A DNA stretch of 48,557 bases from an uncultured Clostridia bacterium (GTDB taxonomy: Bacteria > Bacillota > Clostridia > Christensenellales > Aristaeellaceae). How positions within the stretch are numbered: position 1 is the first letter of the stretch; every line of letters starts with the position of its first letter. The notes beneath the pieces were generated by a model. That model did not search any database, was not told the origin of the DNA, and saw only the letters and a program-made list of their open reading frames with translations. Of this stretch, positions 30,188 through 38,318 are shown piece by piece. Position numbers and translations under genes: made by a program. Location of the stretch: positions 1-48,557 of the forward strand of contig CAKUOX010000013.1 in the NCBI GenBank assembly GCA_934670175.1, given 5' to 3'.

Positions 30188-30262
30188 ATTATAGCGCGGG
30201 CGGACGCGCTTCGCCATCGAAACGGCTTACATATCGCGTCCGCCCAGCTTACACTTTTGTAA
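30188..30262 (-). promoter_or_regulatory. BceR-type operator and promoter of the ABC genes
   Basis: On the minus strand a TATAAT (30188-30193) without a good -35 lies 35 bases before the ATPase start. Upstream is TTACA-N4-TGTAA (30249-30262), which fits the TNACA-N4-TGTAA sequence reported for BceR/NsrR-type regulators; its centre would lie about 74 bases upstream of transcription start. A further TTACA half-site (30227-30231) and a perfect 11-base inverted repeat (30198-30208 with 30235-30245) lie between them. Activator-dependent control is inferred. Confidence 0.7.
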
Positions 30263-30274
30263 GGTATCCGTGCT

Positions 30275-31270
30275 CTATTCGTGCCGCGCTTCGCGCTTTG
30301 GAAAGTCGATGCGCATGACCGTGCCGCGCCCCGGTTCGGATTCGGCGCAGAGCGCGTGCCCCAGGTTATCCGCGATACGGCGGCAGAGATACAGCCCGAT
30401 GCCGCTGGCGCGCTGATCTGCGCGGCCGTTGCGGCCGGTGTAGCCGCGCTCGAAAATGCGCGGCAGATCCTGCGGCGAAATGCCGATGCCGCTGTCGCGG
30501 ATGGCGAGCGTGGTTTCGCCCTCCATTTCAATGGTCACGCCGCCCGAGGGCGTGTATTTCAGCGCGTTTGAGATCAGCTGATCCAGCATGAAGCCCAGCC
30601 ATTTCGCGTCCGTGAGCACCTGCGCGCCGCCGGGCCTGAAGTCCAGCTTCAGGCCGCGGTCTATGAATTCGCCCGCGAACCGGCGCACCGACGCGCGCAC
30701 CGCGTCGTCCAGCGAGATGGGCGCGAACACATAGTCCGTGGAGGCGGATTCGAGCCGCTGGTACGCCAGCACCATATCTACATACTGCTCGATGCGCGTC
30801 AGCTGCGCCGAGAGGCGCCGCGCCTGCGCGCCGCCCTCGCCGTGCAGCGTCAGCCGCATGGCCGAGATCGGCGTCTTGATCTGGTGCGCCCAGAGCGTGT
30901 AATAATCCGCCATGTCGTCCTGACGGGTCGCGGCCTCGCGCTCGAGCGCGCAGTAGCGCTTCGCCAGCGCGCACAGCGCGTCCTGAAGCGCGCGCTCGTA
31001 ATCGCATATGGCGGCGGGGAGATTTTCAATTTCAGAGGCGGGCCGACACAGAATTTCGGCAAGGCGCGTGCAGCGCCGCCGCTGCCGCCGCCAGCCGAGC
31101 AGCAGACAGGCGCCGCCTGCCGCCGCGGCAAGCCCCATCGGGTAGGCCACCGCTGCCAGCGGCAGACGGTACAGCGCAAAGCTGGCGGACAGCGCCGCGG
31201 CGCAGAACAGGAAAAACAGAATGCGCCCGCGGCGGTCGCGCACGAAACGCCCGAATCGTTCGTATTTCAT
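30275..31270 (-). CDS. BceS-like intramembrane-sensing histidine kinase
   Basis: A 331-residue sensor kinase. Two membrane helices (about 17-36 and 38-60) are joined by almost no loop, the hallmark of intramembrane-sensing kinases that take their signal from a BceAB transporter. The H box is WAHQIKTPISAM with His129, followed by the N box (DQLISNALKYTPSGG), the DSGIGI G1 box and GIGLYLC G2 box. Start overlaps the regulator's stop by four bases. It should phosphorylate the regulator gene product immediately upstream. Confidence 0.93.
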   Translation of the reverse strand: MKYERFGRFVRDRRGRILFFLFCAAALSASFALYRLPLAAVAYPMGLAAAAGGACLLLGWRRQRRRCTRLAEILCRPASEIENLPAAICDYERALQDALCALAKRYCALEREAATRQDDMADYYTLWAHQIKTPISAMRLTLHGEGGAQARRLSAQLTRIEQYVDMVLAYQRLESASTDYVFAPISLDDAVRASVRRFAGEFIDRGLKLDFRPGGAQVLTDAKWLGFMLDQLISNALKYTPSGGVTIEMEGETTLAIRDSGIGISPQDLPRIFERGYTGRNGRADQRASGIGLYLCRRIADNLGHALCAESEPGRGTVMRIDFPKREARHE

Positions 31271-31953
31271 TCGATAATATAGCCCGCGCCCACGCGCGTG
31301 GCGATAAAGTCGTGCAGTCCGGCGGCCTCAAGCCGGCGGCGCAGGCGGTTCACGTTCACCGAAAGCGTGTTTTCATCCACAAAGGTGTCCGTTTCCCACA
31401 GCGACTGCATCAGATCCTCGCGGCTGACGACGCGCCCCGCGTTCTCCATCAGCTTGAACAGGATGCGGTATTCGTTGCGGCTCAGCGCGATGACCTGGCC
31501 GCCGAAGAGCAGCGCCTGCCGGCCGGTGTCCAGCTGCGCGCCGCGGCGGCTGAACGCCTGCGGGGCGGGGTCGCCGTAGGCATAGGCGCGGCGCAGCAAT
31601 GCCTGCACCTTCGCGATCAGCAGATCCATGTCGAACGGCTTGGGCAGAAAATCGTCCGCGCCCATGTTCATGGCCATCAGCTGGTTCATCTTGTCCGAGG
31701 CGGAGGAGAGAAACAGCACCGGCGCGCTGGAGATGCGCCGGATCTCTGCGCACCAGTGATAGCCGTTGAAGAACGGCAGCGCGATGTCCATCAGCGTCAG
31801 GTGCGGCTGGAATTCGCGAAATTCGCCGTCAATATTGCGGAAGTCGCGCGCGCAGCGGGTCTCAAAGCCCCAGCGCTGCAGCGCCGCCGCCACGGGCTCG
31901 GCAATGCCGGGATCATCCTCCACCAGGAGGATGCGGTACGCGCCGTCACTCAT
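31267..31953 (-). CDS. BceR-like OmpR-family response regulator
   Basis: A 228-residue response regulator: receiver domain (1-118) with acidic pocket Glu12-Asp13-Asp14, phospho-acceptor Asp56 in LMDIALP and Lys in PKPFDMDLL, then a winged-helix DNA-binding domain ending in SVNVNRLRRRLEAAGLHDFIATRVGAGYII. It is expected to bind the TTACA-N4-TGTAA site in front of the ABC transporter genes. Its start lies eight bases inside the nadE coding region, so it is tightly linked to nadE. Confidence 0.95.
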   Translation of the reverse strand: MSDGAYRILLVEDDPGIAEPVAAALQRWGFETRCARDFRNIDGEFREFQPHLTLMDIALPFFNGYHWCAEIRRISSAPVLFLSSASDKMNQLMAMNMGADDFLPKPFDMDLLIAKVQALLRRAYAYGDPAPQAFSRRGAQLDTGRQALLFGGQVIALSRNEYRILFKLMENAGRVVSREDLMQSLWETDTFVDENTLSVNVNRLRRRLEAAGLHDFIATRVGAGYIIE

Positions 31954-32710
31954 AGCGGCTGCACAGCTCCGGCGCGAGATGGAACGCGGGCATCAGCTGC
32001 AGCTTGAACAGGTTCGCGCGGTGCTTCTGGTCGATCAGATCCTTAGTCGCCGGATCGTCGATCTCGCCGGTGCGGATATAGCGGTCGAGCACGGCGTAGG
32101 TAAAGCCCAGGTTGTCCTCGTCGGTCTTGCCGCACAGGCCGTCCGACGGCGCCTTTTCAACGAATTCGTCCGGCAGGCCCAGCGCGCGCCCGACCGCCTT
32201 GACCTCCTGCACGGTAAGGCCGCTCAGCGGACTGAAATCGCCGGCGGCGTCGCCGTAGCGCGTGGAATAGCCCACCCAGTCCTCGGACAGGTTGCAGGTG
32301 TTGGCCACGCGGCCGTTCATGCTCTGCGACACGGCATAGAGCGCCGACATGCGCAGCCGCGGCGCAAGGTTCACCCGCGTCTGCGCGCTGATGTCGCTCA
32401 GCGCCACGGAAAGCTCGTCCAGCATGCCGCGATACGCCGCTTCGATGTTGATGACCACGTTGAATATGCCCAGGTGCTTCACCAGCGCGTGGGATACCTG
32501 AATATCCGACTGCGTGCCGTTTGGCATCAGCACGCCCACCACGCGGTCGCGCCCCAGCGCCGCCGCGCACAGCGCCGCCGTTACGGAGCTGTCCTTGCCG
32601 CCGGAAATACCGACCACGGCGCGGCAGTCCCTGCCATTTTCCTCGAACCAGCGACCGATCCAGCCGATGATCTGGTCGCGCGCCTCCTCGGCGTTGAAGA
32701 TCAGTTTCAT
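31946..32710 (-). CDS. nadE: NAD+ synthetase (ammonia-dependent)
   Basis: A 254-residue enzyme making NAD+ from deamido-NAD+, ATP and ammonia. The PP-loop SGGKDSS (36-42), VVGVLMPNGTQSD, NTCNLSEDWVGYSTRYGD and the KAPSDGLCGKTDED segment are typical of NadE; there is no N-terminal glutaminase domain, so it depends on free ammonia. CAGGAGG lies 11 bases before the ATG. It starts 30 bases after the caspase-like gene and overlaps the response-regulator gene by eight bases, an unusual partnering of a housekeeping gene with an antibiotic-response cassette. Confidence 0.95.
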   Translation of the reverse strand: MKLIFNAEEARDQIIGWIGRWFEENGRDCRAVVGISGGKDSSVTAALCAAALGRDRVVGVLMPNGTQSDIQVSHALVKHLGIFNVVINIEAAYRGMLDELSVALSDISAQTRVNLAPRLRMSALYAVSQSMNGRVANTCNLSEDWVGYSTRYGDAAGDFSPLSGLTVQEVKAVGRALGLPDEFVEKAPSDGLCGKTDEDNLGFTYAVLDRYIRTGEIDDPATKDLIDQKHRANLFKLQLMPAFHLAPELCSRYE

Positions 32711-32740
32711 TTGTAGTATGCGCCTCCTGAATCAATTGTA

Positions 32741-34720
32741 TCATGTGCTCGGACTGCGCCTGAACAGCGTCAGCGCCGAGCTTTCGGGATACATGGATAC
32801 GCTCTGACGGTAGCTTCCGCCGGTGAGCCGTTCCGCCAACACCAGATACCAGTTCACGCGCTTTTGCATGTAGGTGCGAAGCTCGTTCATGGTGATCTCA
32901 CCGTCGTAATCTGTATCTGCACCCATGGTGCCCCGGGCATTCAGATCGATATTCCAGCCCGCGCCGTCACACAGCGCGCGGGCGAACACCGTGGCCATTA
33001 CGCCGAATTCCGCATCGGCGTTCAGCGCCAGCCGGTAGGAATCCTCATCGGCGGCGGCGCTGCACAGCACCACATATTTGCTGCCGCAGATGGCGGAGGA
33101 AAACGCGCCCGTCACGCCCTGCGCCAGCGCGCTCAGATCGGACGCGGCGCCGATGGCGCCGCCGCTGCCGCAGCAGTCGAGCATCAGCACCACCCGCCCG
33201 GGGATCTGCCGCAGCTCGCGCTCAAGGTCGCGCGCCGACAGCGTGGAGCCGTCCGAGAGCTCCAGAAAGCTCATATCGCCCGAATAGCTGCCGTGGCAGG
33301 TGATGTACAGAAGCGATATGTCCTGCTCGGTCGCGCCCGCGAAGCGCTCGCGAATGGCGGCGATCAGCTCCGCGCGGGAAAGATCGGTTTTGCAGGTCTG
33401 CTGATAGACCGCACCCTCGAATTCTACCGTACCGAGCAGCTGGGCGATGGCGTTTACCGAATTTGCCGAGCCCCTGCGGTCGCCGTTTTCCTTGAAGGGA
33501 TAGTTTTCTTCGCCCACCAGCAGCGCCCGATAGTGCCGCGTGGGCGGATCGACCGTGACCCGCACATGCGCCTTGAGCCCCGTGTCGGAGTTCAGCAGCG
33601 TGACCTCCGTTTCGCCTTCGCCTACGCCGCGCACCACGCCGTCGCGGTTCACGCTGACGACGCTCTGGTCGCCGACCAGATAGCGCAGGCTGCGCTGCGA
33701 GGCGTTTTCGGGGGTGAATACGGGAAATATCTGCGCCTCGTCGCCCACGCTCAGCCGGATCTGAGCGGAGATCACGCCCAGCGCCTCCAGCGCGACGTGC
33801 TCTACCGTCACGCGGCAGTCGGCGCGTGAATTCAGGCCGTAGGCGGTCACGGTGACTTCGCCCGCGGCAAGCCCCGTCAGCACGCCGTCCTGATTCACGC
33901 TCGCGACGGCGGGGGCGTCGGAGACCCACAGCAGCGCTTCGCCCGTCAGCGCGCGCTTCAGCCGCAGCTGGCTGCCCTGCGCCACGGTCTGCGTTTCCTG
34001 CGCAAAGGACAGCGCGCTGTGGATGCCGTTGTCCACCTGGTTGACCTTCAGCGCGTAAAAGCCGGTGCCGCCGCCCGTCGCCCACACGCGCACGCGATAC
34101 GTCCTGCTCTGCACCGCGCGCGCATACAGCAGGCACGCGCCGCCGGGCAGGCTCTCAAATTCGGCGGCGAGCTGACCATCCCCGGCAAAGAGCATCGCGC
34201 GCAGCTCGAGATTATCGTCCTCAGGCACGCAGGTGAGCATCAGCGTGCCGTCTCCGCCGGCGGAGAATTCATACCAGTGCGCGTCGCCCGCGCGCGCGAT
34301 CATCTTCTGCTGCGGCGCGTTGACCTGCAGCGAAAGCGGGCGCGCGGCCGTGCGGCTCAGCGCCTGACGCGCGATTTCCACCAGCGCGTCGCCATATCCG
34401 GAAATTTCGAATTCGTATTCCTCGCCCGCGACCAGCCATGCCGAGCAGATTTCGCCCGCGCCTTCGCCCGAGGCCAGCACCTCGCCATTTTGGGTGATCG
34501 CGCCATAGACCTGCGCCATGTCGCCCGCGGAGTACGCGCACAGCGCGTATTCGCTGTTGACGGGCGCCGTATAACGCAGCACGGCGCGTTCCGAGCTCAG
34601 CCGGACGCGCGCCATGGTTTCGCTTTCGGGCAGCTCAAGCGCGCCGGCGATGGCCGGCGCGGTCAGCGCCAGTGCCAGCAGCATGGCGCACAGAATTGCC
34701 CGAAGCAGTATTTGTTTCAT
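32741..34720 (-). CDS. Secreted caspase-like peptidase with Ig-like and EF-hand modules
   Basis: A 659-residue exported protein. Residues 1-26 are a signal peptide. About 27-230 form beta-rich domains of unclear family. Residues about 240-306 and 318-390 are two Ig-like BIG2 domains (the pattern ...VNQDGVLTGLAAGEVTVTAYG). The C-terminal peptidase C14-like domain begins HYRALLVGEENYPF; the catalytic His is His476 in YITCHGSYSG and the catalytic Cys is Cys517 (or 516) in LMLDCCGSGG. Residues 602-613 form a textbook EF-hand calcium loop (D-T-D-Y-D-G-E-I-T-M-N-E) just after it, so activity may need Ca2+, as in clostripain-like and metacaspase enzymes. The start overlaps the SpoIID-like gene's stop (ATGA), implying coupled translation. 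GGAGAAGGA serves as ribosome binding site. Target unknown. Confidence 0.88.
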   Translation of the reverse strand: MKQILLRAILCAMLLALALTAPAIAGALELPESETMARVRLSSERAVLRYTAPVNSEYALCAYSAGDMAQVYGAITQNGEVLASGEGAGEICSAWLVAGEEYEFEISGYGDALVEIARQALSRTAARPLSLQVNAPQQKMIARAGDAHWYEFSAGGDGTLMLTCVPEDDNLELRAMLFAGDGQLAAEFESLPGGACLLYARAVQSRTYRVRVWATGGGTGFYALKVNQVDNGIHSALSFAQETQTVAQGSQLRLKRALTGEALLWVSDAPAVASVNQDGVLTGLAAGEVTVTAYGLNSRADCRVTVEHVALEALGVISAQIRLSVGDEAQIFPVFTPENASQRSLRYLVGDQSVVSVNRDGVVRGVGEGETEVTLLNSDTGLKAHVRVTVDPPTRHYRALLVGEENYPFKENGDRRGSANSVNAIAQLLGTVEFEGAVYQQTCKTDLSRAELIAAIRERFAGATEQDISLLYITCHGSYSGDMSFLELSDGSTLSARDLERELRQIPGRVVLMLDCCGSGGAIGAASDLSALAQGVTGAFSSAICGSKYVVLCSAAADEDSYRLALNADAEFGVMATVFARALCDGAGWNIDLNARGTMGADTDYDGEITMNELRTYMQKRVNWYLVLAERLTGGSYRQSVSMYPESSALTLFRRSPST

Positions 34721-36549
34721 TCCTTCTCCAAGTATTCCAGCTTTGCATAGCCGGAGAATTCCGCAGTCATCACCGATACCCAGCCGTCTGCATCGGGCTC
34801 GGAGCATACGATCAGCCGCCGCCCGTTTTCCACCTGCGCCACAGCTGGCGACTGCGTGGTGGGCGACTGGCGCACGTTCATCGTGGAGGAGGCGTCGCCC
34901 AGCCGCACCGTGGCGTAATACTGGCCACCCACCAGCTCCGGCAGCGGGGCGGGGGTCGGCGCGGGGGTGGGGTCGGGGCGTGCCGCGCCCACGCCCTCGG
35001 GCAGCGCTTCGATCTCCTCAAGCGCGGGCGTATCCCATTCGAGCTTTTTAAGCGCCATGCCCGGGTAGTAGAACGCCAGAATTTCCTGCCAGGTCTTGCC
35101 CTCGACGCCCGCCATGCGCTGCGCGCCGCGCTGGCTCATGCCGACGCCATGGCCGAAGCGCCGCAGTTCGATGGTGAAATCCGTCAGATCTGTCCGAACG
35201 CTCACCAGCTCGTAATCGGCGGCGTTCAGGCCGAGATTCAGGCCGTCCTTGATCTGCTCGTAGACCGAGAGCGACACGGTGAAGGTCTCATCCAGCGTCT
35301 CGCGCGCCTTTTCGAGCTGATATGGGCTTTCCAGCGCCATGCGGCGCAGGTAGTCGATGGTATACAGCGCCAGGTTCGCATGCGCGTTTTCGCCCATATC
35401 GCGCGGCGCGCCCGCGTCGTTGTCCCCGGGCTGATAGCGCTCTACCATCGCGCTGGCGGAAAGCTCAAAATTCAGCGTGCGGTACATGCCCGAGCCCTCG
35501 GGCGTCTCGTCCACAGGCGTGATGGAAACGATCTCCTCCAGCTCAATGTCCTCATACTCGGGTGCGGCGGCGCGCAGCGCCTGACTGAGCATGTCCTTCA
35601 GCGCCGGACAGTTCGCCGCGTCGAAATCGAAGCTCACGGAGGATACCATGCTGTTCGGGTTCGCCAGATCGTAGGGGTCAGTCTTATGCTCGAGATAGCC
35701 GTAATCGCCGCTGCCGTCCCACACGTCCGAGGGCAGCGCCACCACGCCGCCGTTGCTGGCGGTATAGAAGCAGTCGGCATAGCCGCCGTTCCAGGTGCCG
35801 ACGACGCCGCGCGTGGCGCGCACGGCGCGCGCGACGTTTGCATACGCCGCGTCCACGCCCTTGAACACCTGATCGCCGGTGGTATCCACCACGTCGTAAT
35901 CGCGCGCGGCCGATGCGGTCTTCTTTTTCAGCGCGTAGGTGCGCGCCGCCACGGCTTGCGCCTTCAGCGCCTCCAGCGGCCAGGAATCGCTCATTTCATA
36001 GGCGACCACGCCGCAGAGATAATCCTCCATATTCGCGGCCAGCACGGCGCGCACGCCGCCCGCCTCGTCCACGGAAAGGCTCAGGTCGCCCGGGTACAGC
36101 GTTTCGCGGCCGGTTTCGGCAATGACCAGACCGTTCTCGCCCTCACAGGCCTGCCGCGTGAGCGTGAAGGCCGCACCCATGTCCAGCGTCAGGCCGCCGC
36201 TGGTGAGATACAGCTTGCCGTTTGCCGCCGAGACCAGAATCTCGCTGCCCTGCGCAAAGCGGAAGCCCGCGTCGCGCTCCACGGTGTACAGCCCGTCAAG
36301 GCGCAGGCTCAGGCTCGCGTTCCCGGCCAGCGATTTCAGATATACGCGGATCACGCCGTCATCCTTTTCGCCGGCGAGCTCAATGTCGGCCGTTTCGTCC
36401 GGCTCGGGCGTGGGCTCCGGCGCGTCGGCGCCGGCTGCGCCTGTGCCGATGCCGAACGACGGGTCGATGGGCATCGCCAGCGCGCAGGGCAGGGCCAGCG
36501 CTGCGATGAGCGCGAGCGCCGTCAGCCACATAAGTTTCTTATGCTTCAT
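34717..36549 (-). CDS. SpoIID/LytB-domain protein with C-terminal SH3
   Basis: A 610-residue secreted wall protein. Signal peptide at 1-25, Pro/Glu-rich linker about 42-56. The SpoIID domain holds YLCGVVAYEMSDSWPLEALK with the putative catalytic Glu185, AQAVAARTYA, the ASNGG motif (264-268), and the ending FGHGVGMSQRGAQRMA (465-480) with ILAFYYPG. SpoIID is a lytic transglycosylase acting on stem-stripped glycan at engulfment; LytB-type relatives are active in vegetative walls. An SH3b-like domain (about 544-607), preceded by a Pro/Thr linker, should bind peptidoglycan. It is nearly twice the length of B. subtilis SpoIID, and no spoIIQ or spoIIIA genes are near, so a direct engulfment role is not certain. 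Confidence 0.9.
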   Translation of the reverse strand: MKHKKLMWLTALALIAALALPCALAMPIDPSFGIGTGAAGADAPEPTPEPDETADIELAGEKDDGVIRVYLKSLAGNASLSLRLDGLYTVERDAGFRFAQGSEILVSAANGKLYLTSGGLTLDMGAAFTLTRQACEGENGLVIAETGRETLYPGDLSLSVDEAGGVRAVLAANMEDYLCGVVAYEMSDSWPLEALKAQAVAARTYALKKKTASAARDYDVVDTTGDQVFKGVDAAYANVARAVRATRGVVGTWNGGYADCFYTASNGGVVALPSDVWDGSGDYGYLEHKTDPYDLANPNSMVSSVSFDFDAANCPALKDMLSQALRAAAPEYEDIELEEIVSITPVDETPEGSGMYRTLNFELSASAMVERYQPGDNDAGAPRDMGENAHANLALYTIDYLRRMALESPYQLEKARETLDETFTVSLSVYEQIKDGLNLGLNAADYELVSVRTDLTDFTIELRRFGHGVGMSQRGAQRMAGVEGKTWQEILAFYYPGMALKKLEWDTPALEEIEALPEGVGAARPDPTPAPTPAPLPELVGGQYYATVRLGDASSTMNVRQSPTTQSPAVAQVENGRRLIVCSEPDADGWVSVMTAEFSGYAKLEYLEKE

Positions 36550-36684
36550 GCGTTTTTTCCTCTACTCTCCTCCGGCCAGGCCGGATACTGGATAGATTAT
36601 CGGCATGTACCGGATGCGCTAAACCTGTCCAAAGTAAAAATTTTCCATGCCGACACTCGGGCATGCGCGCCCTTTGCGTTTTGT

Positions 36685-37440
36685 TCAGAGCAGCTCCACC
36701 GCCAGCTTTACCGTCAGCAGCGCCAGCACGCCCAGCATGACGTAGCGGATGAACTTCGCGCCGCGCATGAGCGCCAGCCGCGTGCCCAGCTGCCCGCCGA
36801 GCACGCTGAGCACCATGGCGGGCACGGCCAGCGCGAATATGACCTGCCCCGCCGCCAGCCGCGTGATCAGCGACGAGAGGTTGCTGGCAAGGTTCACGGG
36901 CTTGGAGGTGGCCGAGGCCGTGACCATGTCCATGCCGGTCATCGCCGTGAACAGCAGGATCAGGAAGGTGCCGGTGCCCGGGCCGAAGAAGCCGTCGTAG
37001 AAGCCGGTGAGCAGCCCAACCAGCAGGCACAGCGCCTGACGGCCGCGCGTCAGCGGTTTGGATTCAGCTTCAACATTCTTTTTCAGCGCCACCAGCACGC
37101 CCACCACCGGGATCGCTACCAGCATGAAATAATTCATGAAGCGGGTGCTCAGCAGGATCGAAACGCGCGTGCCGAGCCACGCGCCCGGCAGCGCCGCCGC
37201 CGCGGCCAGCAGCGCCGGCAGCCACAGTATTTTGCCGCTGCGGGCGTATTTGATCGTGGACGCCAGCGTGCCGAAGCAGGCGGAGAATTTGTTGCAGCCG
37301 CTGGCGTGGCCGTAATCCAGCCCCGCAAGCGTGTATGCGGGCAGCGAGATCAGCCCGCCGCCGCCGCCGATGGAGTCCACCACCGCCGCCAGAAACACCA
37401 ATGGCAATACGATCAGATACATACCTGCCGTCAGCTGCAT
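36685..37440 (-). CDS. TauE/SafE-family (TSUP) membrane permease
   Basis: A 251-residue membrane protein of the sulfite/organosulfonate exporter family with about eight helices in two halves. Each half has a Gly-rich signature: AAVVDSIGGGGGLISLP near the N-terminus and GFYDGFFGPGTGTF after residue 140, plus ATSKPVNLASNL. The substrate is often a sulfur or carboxylate anion but cannot be told here. GGGAGG lies eight bases before the ATG; a TATAAT on the minus strand (37483-37488) is a possible -10. A 6-base foldback downstream (36646-36665) is only a weak terminator candidate. Confidence 0.9.
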   Translation of the reverse strand: MQLTAGMYLIVLPLVFLAAVVDSIGGGGGLISLPAYTLAGLDYGHASGCNKFSACFGTLASTIKYARSGKILWLPALLAAAAALPGAWLGTRVSILLSTRFMNYFMLVAIPVVGVLVALKKNVEAESKPLTRGRQALCLLVGLLTGFYDGFFGPGTGTFLILLFTAMTGMDMVTASATSKPVNLASNLSSLITRLAAGQVIFALAVPAMVLSVLGGQLGTRLALMRGAKFIRYVMLGVLALLTVKLAVELL

Positions 37441-37594
37441 CGCCCGCGCCTCCCGTTTAAACCATAAACTTTCCTATAATGCATTATATCACGCTTTGCC
37501 GCGCATGGTTTGCCGTAAAAACGACGTTTTAGGTTCGATTGTGTTGAAAAATGTACAAATCCTGCGCTTTGTTCGCCGCGAACCGCCGCATCGC

Positions 37595-37623
37595 TTGCGC
37601 GGCGCGGGGATCGGCGCTATAAT
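37595..37623 (+). promoter_or_regulatory. SigmaA-type promoter for the FHA-Nudix-FtsW-PBP genes
   Basis: TTGCGC (37595-37600) and a perfect TATAAT (37618-37623) are 17 bases apart, about 39 bases before the GTG start chosen for the FHA gene. Confidence 0.7.
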
Positions 37624-37661
37624 AAAATATGGATACTTATCTGCAAAGGGGGGCGCGGGGC

Positions 37662-38318
37662 GTGAGTTCAAATCTATACGAGCTGCTGGCGCTGGCCATG
37701 CGCTATGTGTTTGCCGCGCTGATGGTGCTGATCGTGCTGCGCGCCGCGCGGATCACCGCCGTGGACAGCCGCCGCGCGCGCAGGCTGCGCCGCCTGTCGC
37801 CGCAGACGGGCATCGTGGGCGAAATGCTGGTGATGGACGGCGGCGAGCGCGCCAGGCCGGGCATGCGCTATCCGGTCACGCTGGAGGGCGCGATCGGCTC
37901 GTCGCGGCGCGCGGACATTCGCCTGCGTCACAGCAGCGTTCGGGCGCGCCATGCCTTCTATCAGATGACCGACGAGGGGCTGTTCGTGCGCAGCCATGCC
38001 GGCGCGCGCATCTTTGACGATCTGGGGCGCGGCGTGAAGGAGATCGTGCTGGCGGACGGCGACTGTGTGATGATCGGGCGCGTGAAGCTGATGCTGGTGC
38101 TCAGCGGCGCGGACGCGGAGAGCGTGGTCCGGCGCGCGCACAGGCGGCATGAGCGCCCGGCGGAGAGCGCCGAGCCTGAATTCGACGATAAGATATTTGA
38201 GACCCGCGCGCAGGATCCGGACGATCTGTTCCTGAGCAATCCGGCCAGCCGCATCAGCGCGGATATGGATGAAGAGACCGAAGAAGACGAGGATGATCCC
38301 TATGATACAGGATATTGA
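37662..38318 (+). CDS. Membrane-anchored FHA-domain protein
   Basis: A 218-residue protein with one N-terminal membrane helix (about 10-28), a basic stretch and an FHA domain (about 65-148) with AIGSSRRADIRLRHSSVRARHA, where Gly-Ser, Arg and Ser-x-x-x-x-His are the phosphothreonine-binding pattern. The C-terminal tail is very acidic (EETEEDEDD). The GTG start is preferred because AAAGGGGGG lies 8 bases before it; an ATG 33 bases upstream falls at the expected transcription start. FHA genes next to ftsW/rodA and a transpeptidase gene also occur in other Gram-positives, where the FHA protein reads a Ser/Thr kinase signal. No such kinase is present here. The end overlaps the Nudix gene by 17 bases. 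Confidence 0.85.
   Translation: MSSNLYELLALAMRYVFAALMVLIVLRAARITAVDSRRARRLRRLSPQTGIVGEMLVMDGGERARPGMRYPVTLEGAIGSSRRADIRLRHSSVRARHAFYQMTDEGLFVRSHAGARIFDDLGRGVKEIVLADGDCVMIGRVKLMLVLSGADAESVVRRAHRRHERPAESAEPEFDDKIFETRAQDPDDLFLSNPASRISADMDEETEEDEDDPYDTGY

Noticed and set aside
36646..36665. Terminator after the TauE/SafE gene
   Set aside because: The 6-base foldback is separated from the nearest T-run by a G and four A on the minus strand, so it is a poor intrinsic terminator.
34672..37467. A 931-codon open frame on the plus strand
   Set aside because: Antisense to the SpoIID-type and TauE genes, which have clear motifs and ribosome binding sites. Composition is that of a mirror frame.
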